Source: Ulvibacter algarum
Lineage (GTDB): Bacteria > Bacteroidota > Bacteroidia > Flavobacteriales > Flavobacteriaceae
NCBI GenBank assembly: GCA_947488905.1
Contig: CANLBJ010000001.1
Span: 310,001 to 374,000, forward strand
DNA length: 64,000 nt
Direction of reading: 5' to 3'
A model generated the notes under the pieces. The model did not search any database. It saw only the letters and a program-made list of their open reading frames with translations, and was not told the DNA's origin. Position numbers and translations under genes: made by a program. How positions within the stretch are numbered: the stretch's first letter is position 1; every line of letters begins with the position of its first letter. Positions 43,369-51,586 of the stretch are shown here, in pieces.

Positions 43369-45789
43369 ATGCGCATTATTCTTTGTCTATTCTTTCTGTT
43401 TACTTCTTTTATAGGATTTAGTCAGCAAGCTGAAATTTCTGGTCGTGTTGTTGACACCACTGGAGATTTTATTTCTTTTGCTACAGTTCTTGTTTCTGAA
43501 ATACCAACAAAAGAAACCCCAGAAGGAACCTATCTTTCTGGCACGACAACAGATGACTTCGGAAATTTTAAAATAGAAACGCCTACTGCTTCATCTTACA
43601 TTTTAACGGTTAGTTATTTAGGTTTTGCTTTAAAAAAAATTGAAGTAACCGCCCCAAAAATGCTAGGCAATATAACACTAGAGGAATCTGCAGAGAGTCT
43701 TGACCAAACAGTAATCATTGCCAAAAGACCCACTATAAAAAAAACAGCAGGAAAACTGGTTTTTAATGTGGAGAACACATCCATGTCAGTTGGGAGCACT
43801 TTCGATTTATTAAAAAAAACACCAGGTGTTATCGTCGTTGGTGAAGAAATAAAAATAAAATATAGCGCTCCTGTCATTTACATTAACAATAAGCGTGTTT
43901 ATCTATCGCAGTCTGAAGTGGTTTCGCTACTTCAAAATACAGATGCATCAAATATTAAAAATGTTGAGGTAATCACAAATCCTTCGGCAAAATATGATGG
44001 TGCAACAGGTACTGTATTAAACATTAATACTTCTAAGGCTATTTCTATTGGCTATAAAGGTTCTGTAAACGCAAATTACACACAAGGCGTATTTCCGAAG
44101 TATAGATTAGGAACATCACATTTTTATAAAAACAACTGGTTAAACTTCTACGGAAGCTATAGTTTTAACAGGCGAAAAAACTTTAAAGAAGACGAAAATT
44201 TCATTCGTTATTTTGAGCCAGATGGGAGTACTAACTCTATATGGAATAGTGATTTTAATCGTACAACTCGTGCTAATGCTCACCAAGGTAACTTAGTAGC
44301 AGATTTTACAATAGACAAAAAGCAATCTATAAGTCTTGCAACTACATTTTCAGTAAACCCAAATGAAACATATGATAATAAGGGGTTTACTACTATTAGA
44401 AATGCACAAAGCATAGTTGACTCTACTTTTACAACCATTAGTGATGTGGCAAGTGATACACATACTATTTCTATAAACGGAGATTATAAGATCTTGTTAG
44501 ATGAAGAAAATTCTAACCTAACTGCCGCTGTAAACTACACAGATTATAATAATGACCGTTTACAAAATGTTGCAACTGCATATAATAATCCTGCAGGATT
44601 ATTACTTAACAGCAATAGCTTTTCTACAGATGCTAACCAAGGGACTAAAATCTATACCGCACAAGTAGATTTAGCTCACGGGTTATGGGACGGAACAGTA
44701 CAAATAGGAACAAAATATAGTTACATAGACAGCAATAGTAAACTAGATTTTTTTGATACAGACATTGCGCCTAATGAGTTCAACGAAGCATTATCTGATG
44801 ATTTTAATTATTTAGAAAAAATTTATGCCTCATATATAAACTTTGAAAAAGGTTTTGGAAAATTTGATGTGAATGCAGGTATGCGTGTAGAATATACTGA
44901 TATTGACGGTAGGTCAAGATCTTTAGGAAAAACTAACACTAATAACTACTATAATTTTTTCCCAAGGTTTTCTGGGCAATATACATTTAATGATAAGCAC
45001 AGCGCAGGGTTTGCTTATACGAGAAGTATAACTAGACCTGGTTACCAAAACCTAAATCCATTTAAATATTTTATAAATGAAAATAATTTTGATGAGGGGA
45101 ACCCTAACTTAGTACCTGCCATTTCAGATAAGATTGCATTTAATTATTCTTATAATTACGTTTGGGCTTTTGAGGCGTATTATGAAAAGATTGACAACTC
45201 ATTAAACACTTTAAGGTTTCAGGACAATGTAAATAGAGAATTGCGTAATAGTGAGGCAAATTTATTAAACGATTTTCAATATAGTTTTGATATTCAATAT
45301 ACACCTAGTAAACTCCCAAGTTGGTTATATTTTTATGTTATCACCTCTACGTTTTATTTAGAAAACGAGTTTTTAGCATTAGAGAGCGAGCAAAGAGCCT
45401 CGAGAAATAATACAGCAGGATTTTACGGGTATGTATATTCAAATTTTACGCTATCTAAAGACAGAACCTTTACAGCAGATTTGAGTTCTCAATACATTTC
45501 AAACTTTATACTTGCATCTGCAGACTATGACAATGTATTTTTCTTAAACCTATCTTTCAGAAAATCTTTCTGGAACAAGCAAGCAAGTATTACTGCCGGC
45601 GTTGAAGACATCTTTAACAGAGCGTCTAATAGCCCCGTAATTTCTAGATATCTAAACCAAGATAACTTTTATTCTGCACAGGTAGAAACCAGAGTCTTCA
45701 CGTTAGGTTTTAAATACAACTTCGGAAATGCCCGTCTAAGGGATAATAATAAGTCTATAGATACTGATGAGAAAGATAGGCTCAACTAG
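43369..45789 (+). CDS. outer-membrane TonB-receptor-like beta-barrel protein
   Basis: 806 residues. A signal peptide (MRIILCLFFLFTSFIGFSQQ) is followed by a carboxypeptidase regulatory-like domain (about 22-110). A plug-like region (about 125-225, DLLKKTPGVIVVGEEIKI...YDGATGTVLNI) leads into a 22-strand-type barrel of the outer_membrane_beta-barrel family. This pattern is common in TonB-dependent uptake systems of Bacteroidota, but no SusD partner is adjacent, and the substrate is unknown. Three CTTCGGAAAT copies lie inside (43557, 44091, 45720) and a fourth just after it, the densest cluster in the window. Confidence 0.88.
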   Translation: MRIILCLFFLFTSFIGFSQQAEISGRVVDTTGDFISFATVLVSEIPTKETPEGTYLSGTTTDDFGNFKIETPTASSYILTVSYLGFALKKIEVTAPKMLGNITLEESAESLDQTVIIAKRPTIKKTAGKLVFNVENTSMSVGSTFDLLKKTPGVIVVGEEIKIKYSAPVIYINNKRVYLSQSEVVSLLQNTDASNIKNVEVITNPSAKYDGATGTVLNINTSKAISIGYKGSVNANYTQGVFPKYRLGTSHFYKNNWLNFYGSYSFNRRKNFKEDENFIRYFEPDGSTNSIWNSDFNRTTRANAHQGNLVADFTIDKKQSISLATTFSVNPNETYDNKGFTTIRNAQSIVDSTFTTISDVASDTHTISINGDYKILLDEENSNLTAAVNYTDYNNDRLQNVATAYNNPAGLLLNSNSFSTDANQGTKIYTAQVDLAHGLWDGTVQIGTKYSYIDSNSKLDFFDTDIAPNEFNEALSDDFNYLEKIYASYINFEKGFGKFDVNAGMRVEYTDIDGRSRSLGKTNTNNYYNFFPRFSGQYTFNDKHSAGFAYTRSITRPGYQNLNPFKYFINENNFDEGNPNLVPAISDKIAFNYSYNYVWAFEAYYEKIDNSLNTLRFQDNVNRELRNSEANLLNDFQYSFDIQYTPSKLPSWLYFYVITSTFYLENEFLALESEQRASRNNTAGFYGYVYSNFTLSKDRTFTADLSSQYISNFILASADYDNVFFLNLSFRKSFWNKQASITAGVEDIFNRASNSPVISRYLNQDNFYSAQVETRVFTLGFKYNFGNARLRDNNKSIDTDEKDRLN
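43557..43566 (+). repeat. CTTCGGAAAT motif copy
   Basis: Exact copy in the barrel gene, encoding Phe-Gly-Asn. Confidence 0.8.
44091..44100 (-). repeat. CTTCGGAAAT motif copy
   Basis: Exact inverted copy in the same gene, read as Phe-Pro-Lys in the sense strand. Confidence 0.8.
45720..45729 (+). repeat. CTTCGGAAAT motif copy
   Basis: Exact copy near the 3' end of the barrel gene, Phe-Gly-Asn again. Confidence 0.8.
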
Positions 45790-45842
45790 TTAACTATTAG
45801 ATTTTTATTTATAAGTTGTATTTATTTTTAAGCTCTTTAATG

Positions 45843-45852
45843 CTTCGGAAAT
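45843..45852 (+). repeat. CTTCGGAAAT motif copy
   Basis: Exact copy in the spacer before dusB, 123 bases after the previous copy. Confidence 0.8.
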
Positions 45853-45873
45853 AATACACGTTTAAAATTTAGT

Positions 45874-45881
45874 TATTTTTG
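45874..45881 (+). promoter_or_regulatory. predicted dusB promoter, -7 element
   Basis: TATTTTTG, exact consensus, 51 bases before the ATG. Confidence 0.5.
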
Positions 45882-45911
45882 CCAACAATTAAGAATATTA
45901 CAAAAAAGGTA

Positions 45912-45925
45912 CCCGCCTTCGCGGG
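45912..45925 (+). other. GC-rich hairpin immediately before the dusB start codon
   Basis: CCCGC/GCGGG with a CTTC loop ends 6 bases before the ATG. In the mRNA it would cover the ribosome entry site. The palindrome may be a small mobile or REP-like element typical of flavobacterial spacers, or a translation control. Confidence 0.55.
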
Positions 45926-45931
45926 CATACA

Positions 45932-46930
45932 ATGAGCAAAATAGGCGATATAGATGTAGGAGATTTTCCATTATTATTAGCACCCATGGAAGATGTGAGT
46001 GACCCACCGTTTCGTGCATTATGCAAAGAGCAAGGGGCAGATGTTGTATATACAGAGTTTATCTCAAGTGAAGGCCTAATACGCGATGCAGCAAAAAGCG
46101 TAATGAAGCTGGATATCTATGAAAAAGAACGACCAGTAGGCATTCAGATTTTTGGAGCTGTTCTAGAATCTATGTTACGCAGTGTAGAGATTGTAGAGGC
46201 GAGTGGACCAGACATTATAGATATTAACTTTGGTTGTCCTGTAAAAAAGGTAGTAAGCAAGGGTGCAGGGGCCGGCATATTAAAAGATATTGATTTAATG
46301 GTTTCTCTTACAGAGGCTATGGTCAAGCACACTAAACTCCCTGTAACAGTAAAAACAAGATTAGGTTGGGATCACGATACTATAAAAATAGTTGAGGTAG
46401 CAGAAAGACTGCAAGACGTAGGCTGTAAAGCCATCTCAATACACGGTCGTACAAGAGCACAGATGTATAAAGGTGATGCAGACTGGGCACCTATTGCAGA
46501 GGTTAAGAATAACCAAAGAATGCATATTCCTGTTTTTGGTAATGGTGATGTAGACACGCCAGAAAAAGCGATGTTAATGCGTGACAAGTTTGGTCTAGAC
46601 GGTGCCATGATTGGGCGAGCTAGCATAGGCTATCCTTGGTTTTTTAAAGAAGTAAAACACTTTTTTGAAACAGGAACACACGCCGCTCTGCCTACTATGG
46701 CAGAACGTGTAGAGGCTGCTAGAAGACACTTGCAAATGGCAATAGACTGGAAAGGAGAAACCTTAGGTGTTTTTGAAACAAGGAGACATTACACAAATTA
46801 CTTTAAAGGGATTCCTCACTTTAAAGAACATAGAATGAAAATGGTTACAAGTGATCAAAGCGTAGATGTATTTGCTGCTTTTGATGAGGTATTAGAAAAG
46901 TTTGGAGACTTTCAATTTGAGCGCTTTTAA
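45932..46930 (+). CDS. dusB: tRNA-dihydrouridine synthase
   Basis: FMN-dependent enzyme reducing uridines in tRNA, 332 residues. LLLAPMEDVSDPPFR starts the TIM barrel, the catalytic Cys is in NFGCPVKKV with the DINFGCP signature, and SIHGRTRAQMYKG and GNGDVDTPEKA complete it. The DusB subgroup is likely because of length and KKVVSKGAGAG. A 4-base overlap of stop codons with the convergent permease gene is seen at 46927-46930. The unusual GC-rich hairpin at its start may limit translation. Confidence 0.93.
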   Translation: MSKIGDIDVGDFPLLLAPMEDVSDPPFRALCKEQGADVVYTEFISSEGLIRDAAKSVMKLDIYEKERPVGIQIFGAVLESMLRSVEIVEASGPDIIDINFGCPVKKVVSKGAGAGILKDIDLMVSLTEAMVKHTKLPVTVKTRLGWDHDTIKIVEVAERLQDVGCKAISIHGRTRAQMYKGDADWAPIAEVKNNQRMHIPVFGNGDVDTPEKAMLMRDKFGLDGAMIGRASIGYPWFFKEVKHFFETGTHAALPTMAERVEAARRHLQMAIDWKGETLGVFETRRHYTNYFKGIPHFKEHRMKMVTSDQSVDVFAAFDEVLEKFGDFQFERF

Positions 46931-48126
46931 TTAATAAGTTTTTCGCTCACTCTGCTTGAAGATATTTTTGCAGCTATAATACCTAGAACAGTAATTGTAA
47001 CTAAAACAATCACTACATTTTTAAACTCAAGACTTACTGGATAAGGAAGACCCGGTGCTATGTTTAGTAAATTAAATTGAAGCTGTGCCGCTATAACTAT
47101 TACTCCGAGCACAACTCCTACAATACCACCAAAAACGGTCATTAAGACACCTTGGTAAAAGAAGACACTTCTTATTTCTTTTATAGTAGCTCCCATATTA
47201 AAAAGCGTCTTAATATTAGACCTCTTGTCTAGAACCATCATTATAATAGAACCTACCACATTAAATAGGGCAATAATAAGTATTAAGGTAAAAATAAAAT
47301 ATACAGCAAGATTTTCTGCGTTAAGCATTTTATAAAGAGCATCGTTTTGCTGTATACGGGTTTTAATAATCACCTTATTATTAAAAGCCTCATTAAGAGC
47401 AGCAACAACATTCTCTTCTTTGGCGTTGTCCTTTAATTTTATTTCTAGAGCAGAAACCTTTGTGCTATCTAGTGATAAAAGATCACGTGCAAAACCTATA
47501 TCGCTAAATACATATTTACTGTTTAAGTCTTCATTTACATTATAGATACCACCTATTACCGCGCGAGAATAAGTAAAAGCTTTGCTTGGGTCTAGTATTT
47601 GTCCCTTACCAGGTTTTGGCACACTTAATTTAAGCAAATTGCCGTAATCTCTGGTTCCTGTAGATAATTTTGATGCCATACCTAGCCCTATAACCACTTC
47701 GGCCTTATTAGGCACTAACCAAGAGTCATAATAGAGTATACTATCAATGGGGTTCACGTTTCCGTAGTTAATATCAACACCTTTAATAATTGCAAGATGA
47801 CTTTTCCCTTTATACTGCGCATAGACACGCTCTTCTATTACTTCTGAAATAGCTGCGATGTCTTCAATCTTTAAAATTTCAGAAGAAAGGGCGTCATCAA
47901 GTGTGATTGTTTTACCCTCTGCAGGATAAACTTTAATGTCACTATCAAAAAAATTAGAAAACTGAAGGCTAAACTCTTTAAGACCACCAAAACCAGAAAG
48001 CACAATAAAAAGCGCCATTGCACCCACGACAACTCCTGTTGCCGCGATACCGGTTATAATGTTTATTGCATTATTACTGCTCTTTGTAAAAAGATATCTT
48101 TTAGCAATGTAGAGCGAGAAACTCAC
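46927..48126 (-). CDS. LolC/LolE-type ABC transporter permease
   Basis: 399 residues with four membrane helices: one at the N-terminus (about 20-45) and three at about 270-295, 320-350 and 365-388. A large periplasmic loop of the MacB-like type (about 46-265) lies between them, the layout of lipoprotein-releasing permeases. No ATPase gene (LolD) is beside it. It starts 1 base after the rbfA stop, so it is co-transcribed with rbfA. Role in lipoprotein transport to the outer membrane is a family inference; other FtsX-type exporters are possible. Confidence 0.85.
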   Translation of the reverse strand: MSFSLYIAKRYLFTKSSNNAINIITGIAATGVVVGAMALFIVLSGFGGLKEFSLQFSNFFDSDIKVYPAEGKTITLDDALSSEILKIEDIAAISEVIEERVYAQYKGKSHLAIIKGVDINYGNVNPIDSILYYDSWLVPNKAEVVIGLGMASKLSTGTRDYGNLLKLSVPKPGKGQILDPSKAFTYSRAVIGGIYNVNEDLNSKYVFSDIGFARDLLSLDSTKVSALEIKLKDNAKEENVVAALNEAFNNKVIIKTRIQQNDALYKMLNAENLAVYFIFTLILIIALFNVVGSIIMMVLDKRSNIKTLFNMGATIKEIRSVFFYQGVLMTVFGGIVGVVLGVIVIAAQLQFNLLNIAPGLPYPVSLEFKNVVIVLVTITVLGIIAAKISSSRVSEKLIN

Positions 48127-48127
48127 G

Positions 48128-48523
48128 TTATGATTTTTTTCGTTTAGGGAGCAAATCTGGGTTTTTTAAAGGGTCATCTTTTCCTTTTACGGCCTCATCT
48201 ATTTGCTCTATATAATCTAACGAATCATCGTTAAAAAATTGTAATTCAGGCATACGTCTTAGTTGATGGCGTGTAAGTTGTGCCACCTCGTGTTTAATTT
48301 TAGACTTTCCTTCATTAATTTCTTTTACTATAGCAGCTGCATTAGTAGTAGGAAAAACACTCACATATACCTTTGCTATAGAGAGGTCTACCGTGACATT
48401 TACTTTACTTACAGAGATAAGCGTACCAAGTTGGCCACTTTCTCTCAAGATGTTTTGAAGCACACTTGCAAGATCTTCTTGTAAAACTCCGGCTATCTTT
48501 TTCTGTCTGTTACTTTCTTCCAT
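48128..48523 (-). CDS. rbfA: ribosome-binding factor A
   Basis: 131 residues, KH-type protein needed for late maturation of the 30S subunit and cold adaptation. The pattern RQKKIAGVLQEDLASVLQN, VSKVNVTVDLSIAKVYVSV and RHQLRRMPELQFFNDDSLDY is diagnostic. A -7 promoter element lies only 5 bases before its ATG, suggesting a nearly leaderless transcript. Followed immediately by the permease gene. Confidence 0.95.
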   Translation of the reverse strand: MEESNRQKKIAGVLQEDLASVLQNILRESGQLGTLISVSKVNVTVDLSIAKVYVSVFPTTNAAAIVKEINEGKSKIKHEVAQLTRHQLRRMPELQFFNDDSLDYIEQIDEAVKGKDDPLKNPDLLPKRKKS

Positions 48524-48527
48524 AATG

Positions 48528-48535
48528 CAAAAATA
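48528..48535 (-). promoter_or_regulatory. predicted rbfA promoter, -7 element
   Basis: TATTTTTG on the minus strand, exact consensus and only 5 bases from the ATG; transcription would start at or next to the start codon. Confidence 0.4.
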
Positions 48536-48702
48536 GTCTTTATTGCCGAAATTTTACGTGTTTGAGCCATTGGTCTGCTATGAGACTACTTTTTTATTGG
48601 GTATATTTGAAATAGAAGATTAACAAAAAAGGAGTCATTTGTGTAATTATTTATAGTTAGAGTGAATTTGACCATTAAAAATGACAAAAAGAGAATTAAT
48701 GC

Positions 48703-49125
48703 ATGAATAAAATAGAACACCTAGGCATTGCCGTTAAAGATATAGCTGCTGCAAATGAGATTTACACTTCTTTATTAGGAGAGAAACCATATAAAACTGA
48801 AGCTGTAGAAAGTGAAGGAGTGACTACTTCTTTCTTTAAATGTGGAGAAAGTAAGATAGAATTGCTTCAAGCAACAAGACCAGATAGTCCAATAAATAAA
48901 TTTATTGAAAAAAAAGGAGAGGGAATTCATCACATTGCTTTTGCTGTAGAAGACATAAAAGCAGAGGTCATTCGTTTAAAAAAAGAGGGCTTTGTCGTTC
49001 TAAATGAGGAACCTAAAAGAGGCGCAGACAATAAGTGGGTGGTTTTCTTACACCCTAAGTCAAGCAGCGGAGTACTAGTTGAGTTGTGTCAAGAAATAAA
49101 TAAGACCAAAAATAGTTTGCAATAA
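48703..49125 (+). CDS. mce: methylmalonyl-CoA epimerase
   Basis: VOC-fold enzyme, 140 residues, interconverting (R)- and (S)-methylmalonyl-CoA between propionyl-CoA carboxylase and methylmalonyl-CoA mutase. Metal ligands are seen as the His in IEHLGIAV, the Glu/Gln region SKIELLQ, the His in GIHHIAFAV and the Glu in VLVELCQ. PDSPINKFIEKKGEGIHHI is a family hallmark. A perfect -7 word TATATTTG lies at 48602-48609. The 3' end of the gene contains the -33 part of the tRNA promoter. Confidence 0.92.
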   Translation: MNKIEHLGIAVKDIAAANEIYTSLLGEKPYKTEAVESEGVTTSFFKCGESKIELLQATRPDSPINKFIEKKGEGIHHIAFAVEDIKAEVIRLKKEGFVVLNEEPKRGADNKWVVFLHPKSSSGVLVELCQEINKTKNSLQ

Positions 49126-49146
49126 TAGTAAAAGAATATACATTTG
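49116..49146 (+). promoter_or_regulatory. predicted tRNA(CAT) promoter
   Basis: TTTG at 49116-49119 and TACATTTG at 49139-49146, 19 bases apart, a complete Bacteroidota promoter that overlaps the stop of the epimerase gene. The tRNA begins 14 bases later. Confidence 0.65.
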
Positions 49147-49159
49147 CACCCAGATTGCC

Positions 49160-49233
49160 GGTCCTATAGCTCAGTTGGTTAGAGCACCTGACTCATAATC
49201 AGGTGGTCCATGGTTCGAGTCCATGTGGGACCA
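49160..49233 (+). tRNA. tRNA with CAT anticodon, probably elongator tRNA-Met
   Basis: The acceptor GGTCCTA pairs with TGGGACC. The D-arm is AGCTCAGTTGGTTAGAGC, the anticodon arm CTGACTCATAATCAG gives CAT, and the T-arm is TGGTTCGAGTCCA. No CCA is encoded. CAT anticodons are used by elongator Met and by Ile2 with lysidine. The body resembles elongator Met, but Ile2 cannot be excluded. It lacks the unpaired first base pair of initiator tRNA. Confidence 0.9.
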
Positions 49234-49240
49234 CAAGAAA

Positions 49241-49272
49241 AAAAGACTTTAGCGAAAGCTAAGGTCTTTTTT
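49241..49272 (+). terminator. intrinsic terminator of the tRNA
   Basis: AAAAGACTTTAGC pairs with GCTAAGGTCTTTT around a GAAA loop, ending in TTTTTT. Confidence 0.9.
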
Positions 49273-49570
49273 CATGAATTAGAGTTTTTATAGCACTAAA
49301 GCAGGATTAAGGTCAAACTTAAATCACCTAAAAAAGTAAAAATGGTTACAATATTGGTGGATTTTGAGAACAAAAATGTGGTTTTACATAAAAAACACAT
49401 TTTAGGCTATTTTGCCTTTCATCTGTGTTTATGGCGGTTTAACGACGTTTTTGTCGAAAAAGCAGTTAATAAATAGTTGATAACTCTCATTTTACTATGC
49501 TGAGTTAGAAATTTTGACTAATTTGCCATAAATAAAACGACCCTAAAAAGCGTAACCCCCTATTTAACCT
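49273..49570. other. 298-base spacer before the PID-CTERM gene
   Basis: No gene is visible. It contains a small hairpin, CGAC (49443-49446) with GTCG (49453-49456), followed by GAAAAAGCAGTTAATA. A similar TGTCGAAAAAG-GTTAA block stands upstream of fabH (about 52404), so a shared leader element is possible. A weak promoter-like TTTTGACTAATTTG occurs about 50 bases before the ATG. Confidence 0.35.
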
Positions 49571-49816
49571 ATGCGATCTAAAATCGTACTTTTTATATCA
49601 CTAATCCTCACTCTATTTAATGGAGTGCAATTGTTTGCACAGTCTTCTGGAAGCAATAATGGACCACCTGTGCCTAATACTAATAGAACCCCAGGACCAC
49701 CTATAGATGCTTCTTTGCCTATAGATGACAATATTGTGTTTTTGCTAATTGCAGGTGTCGCTTTAGGAGTATATTATGTTTATACTTCGCGTACTGCTAA
49801 GAAGAAAGCTGCGTAA
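49571..49816 (+). CDS. PID-CTERM sorting-domain protein
   Basis: 81 residues. The signal peptide MRSKIVLFISLILTLFNGVQLFAQ is followed by a short Pro/Asn-rich mature part (GPPVPNTNRTPGPPIDA). The C-terminal cassette SLPIDDNIVFLLIAGVALGV plus a basic tail (RTAKKKAA) is the PID-CTERM pattern of flavobacteria: PID, a hydrophobic helix and positive charges. Such tails are thought to be recognised by an exosortase-like transpeptidase. Almost nothing remains besides signals, so it may be a very small surface peptide. It overlaps the convergent ribE gene by 20 bases. Confidence 0.7.
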   Translation: MRSKIVLFISLILTLFNGVQLFAQSSGSNNGPPVPNTNRTPGPPIDASLPIDDNIVFLLIAGVALGVYYVYTSRTAKKKAA

Positions 49817-50387
49817 GTCTAGCTACATATTTACCTATTACATCAAATTCTAGATTAATTTTATGCCCTTCTTTCAAAGAAGAAAAAGTAGTGTGCTCAT
49901 AGGTATAAGGTATAATCGCTACACTAAAAAAGTCTTTACCAGAATCAACCACCGTAAGACTTACTCCATTAATAGTTATAGACCCTTTTTCTATTGTAAC
50001 GTTACCTAGGCTACTATCATATTTAAAAGTAAATCTCCAGCTGCCATTTTCTTCTTTTACACTTGTACAGGTTGCCGTTTGATCTACGTGCCCTTGAACA
50101 ATGTGACCGTCTAGTCTGTCACCCAACCTCATACCACGCTCAAGGTTTAAGTTGCTCCCGTTAATCAATGAAGATAAAGTAGTTTTATCTAAAGTTTCTT
50201 TAATGGCTGTAACTTTATAGTCATTGCCTTTTAAAGAAACAACAGTAAGACACACCCCATTATGAGCGACACTTTGGTCAATTTTTAATTCTTGTGTAAA
50301 TGATGCTGTGACTTCTATATGAAGATTTGTTCCTTCTTCATGAAGCGACTTAACAGTACCAATGGTTTCAATAATCCCTGTAAACAT
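49797..50387 (-). CDS. ribE: riboflavin synthase, alpha chain
   Basis: 196 residues, two lumazine-binding barrel repeats (about 1-95 and 96-190) that dismutate lumazine to riboflavin. The N-terminal MFTGIIETIGTV and repeat-specific VAHNGVCLTV (first barrel) and INGVSLTVV (second barrel) are diagnostic. Its promoter is packed head-to-head with that of pdxA in a 57-base spacer. No FMN riboswitch is recognisable there, the spacer being too short. Confidence 0.95.
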   Translation of the reverse strand: MFTGIIETIGTVKSLHEEGTNLHIEVTASFTQELKIDQSVAHNGVCLTVVSLKGNDYKVTAIKETLDKTTLSSLINGSNLNLERGMRLGDRLDGHIVQGHVDQTATCTSVKEENGSWRFTFKYDSSLGNVTIEKGSITINGVSLTVVDSGKDFFSVAIIPYTYEHTTFSSLKEGHKINLEFDVIGKYVARLTQLSS

Positions 50388-50400
50388 AATTTCAATTAGT

Positions 50401-50408
50401 TACCTTTG
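50401..50408 (+). promoter_or_regulatory. predicted pdxA promoter, -7 element
   Basis: TACCTTTG, exact consensus. Transcription from here would start near 50415, which excludes the far-upstream ATG at 50406 and supports the ATG at 50445 as the start of pdxA. Confidence 0.55.
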
Positions 50409-50413
50409 TCTAG

Positions 50414-50421
50414 CAAAAGTA
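50414..50421 (-). promoter_or_regulatory. predicted ribE promoter, -7 element
   Basis: TACTTTTG on the minus strand, exact consensus, 27 bases before the ribE ATG. It lies downstream of the pdxA element, so the two polymerases face each other. Confidence 0.55.
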
Positions 50422-50444
50422 ATCATAAAGAACACGTATATATA

Positions 50445-51503
50445 ATGAGCAAAGAGAATAAAATGAAAGTAGGAATCTCTATAGGTGATCTAAACGGGAT
50501 AGGGCCAGAGATAATTTTAAAAACATTAGAAGATTCAAGGATGCTAGATTTTTGTACTCCTGTGATTTTTGCAAATGTTAAATTAATGTCTTTTTACAAA
50601 AAGACAGGAAATATACAATGTAACTTACAAGGTATTGATAGCGTAGATAAGATTATTCATAAAAAGATAAATGTTCTTAATGTCTGGAAAGAGAATGTAG
50701 AAGTGCATTACGGTAAGGAAGAGAAGGAGGCGGGTAAGTATGCTTTAAAGTCGTTTCAGAGCGCAGTTACAGCCCTTAAAGAGGGGAAGATAGATGTATT
50801 AGTAACGGCGCCTATTAATAAGTCTAATATTCAGTCAGACACATTTTCTTTTCCTGGTCATACAGATTATCTTGATCAAGAATTAGAAGGAGATGCTTTA
50901 ATGCTTATGGTTTCAGACTCTCTTAGAGTAGGGTTGCTTACAGATCACGTTGCTGTAAAAGATGTTGCTTCAAAAATTACAAGAGATTTAATTGAAAAGA
51001 AAATAAATACAATTCATAAAACATTGATTCAAGATTTTGGAATTGAAAGGCCAAAAATTGCTGTTTTAGGGATTAATCCACATACAGGTGATAATGGAGT
51101 AATAGGTAAAGAAGATGATGAGGTTTTAAGACCGACATTAGATAATTTACGCAATAATGGGAAGGTAGTTTTTGGCCCATATGCAGCAGATTCCTTTTTT
51201 GGTTCGGGTAATTACAAGAATTTTGATGTAATTATTGCCTCTTATCACGATCAAGGATTGATACCTTTTAAGACCTTAGCTTTTGGATCTGGTGTTAACT
51301 TTACTGCTGGATTAGACAAGGTGAGAACTTCTCCAGATCACGGTACAGCCTACGATATTGCTGGAAAGAACCAAGCAAATCACGAGTCTTTTAGAGCAGC
51401 AATTTATAGTGCGATTTCAATTTTTAATGCTAGAGAACAGCACCAGAAAATTTCAGAAAAACCACTTGTTGTTAACCGTCGTCAACCGTTTGTAAAAAAG
51501 TAG
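50445..51503 (+). CDS. pdxA: 4-hydroxythreonine-4-phosphate dehydrogenase
   Basis: 352 residues from the ATG at 50445; an internal ATG at 50463 is the other candidate. NAD-dependent enzyme of the vitamin B6 pathway. ISIGDLNGIGPEI opens the family fold, VTAPINKSNI and FPGHTDYLDQ hold substrate residues, and DHVAVKDV plus YHDQGLIPFK contain the zinc-binding His residues. The start is fixed by the promoter at 50401-50408. It is the first gene before the yceD-rpmF-fabH-acc cluster, with its own spacer of 83 bases. Confidence 0.95.
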   Translation: MSKENKMKVGISIGDLNGIGPEIILKTLEDSRMLDFCTPVIFANVKLMSFYKKTGNIQCNLQGIDSVDKIIHKKINVLNVWKENVEVHYGKEEKEAGKYALKSFQSAVTALKEGKIDVLVTAPINKSNIQSDTFSFPGHTDYLDQELEGDALMLMVSDSLRVGLLTDHVAVKDVASKITRDLIEKKINTIHKTLIQDFGIERPKIAVLGINPHTGDNGVIGKEDDEVLRPTLDNLRNNGKVVFGPYAADSFFGSGNYKNFDVIIASYHDQGLIPFKTLAFGSGVNFTAGLDKVRTSPDHGTAYDIAGKNQANHESFRAAIYSAISIFNAREQHQKISEKPLVVNRRQPFVKK

Positions 51504-51513
51504 TGATAAATTA

Positions 51514-51543
51514 ATTTGCAAATCAAATATTTTTTTATCTTTG
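51514..51543 (+). promoter_or_regulatory. predicted promoter of the yceD-rpmF cluster
   Basis: TTTG at 51514-51517 and TATCTTTG at 51536-51543, spaced 18 bases: a complete Bacteroidota promoter, 43 bases before the ATG. Confidence 0.65.
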
Positions 51544-51586
51544 CACCCGCTTTACAAGTAAGGCGCAATTGTATCAAGATGTGGTT

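Noticed and set aside
50406-50444. Upstream start of pdxA
   Set aside because: It overlaps the predicted -7 promoter element and adds residues without family match.
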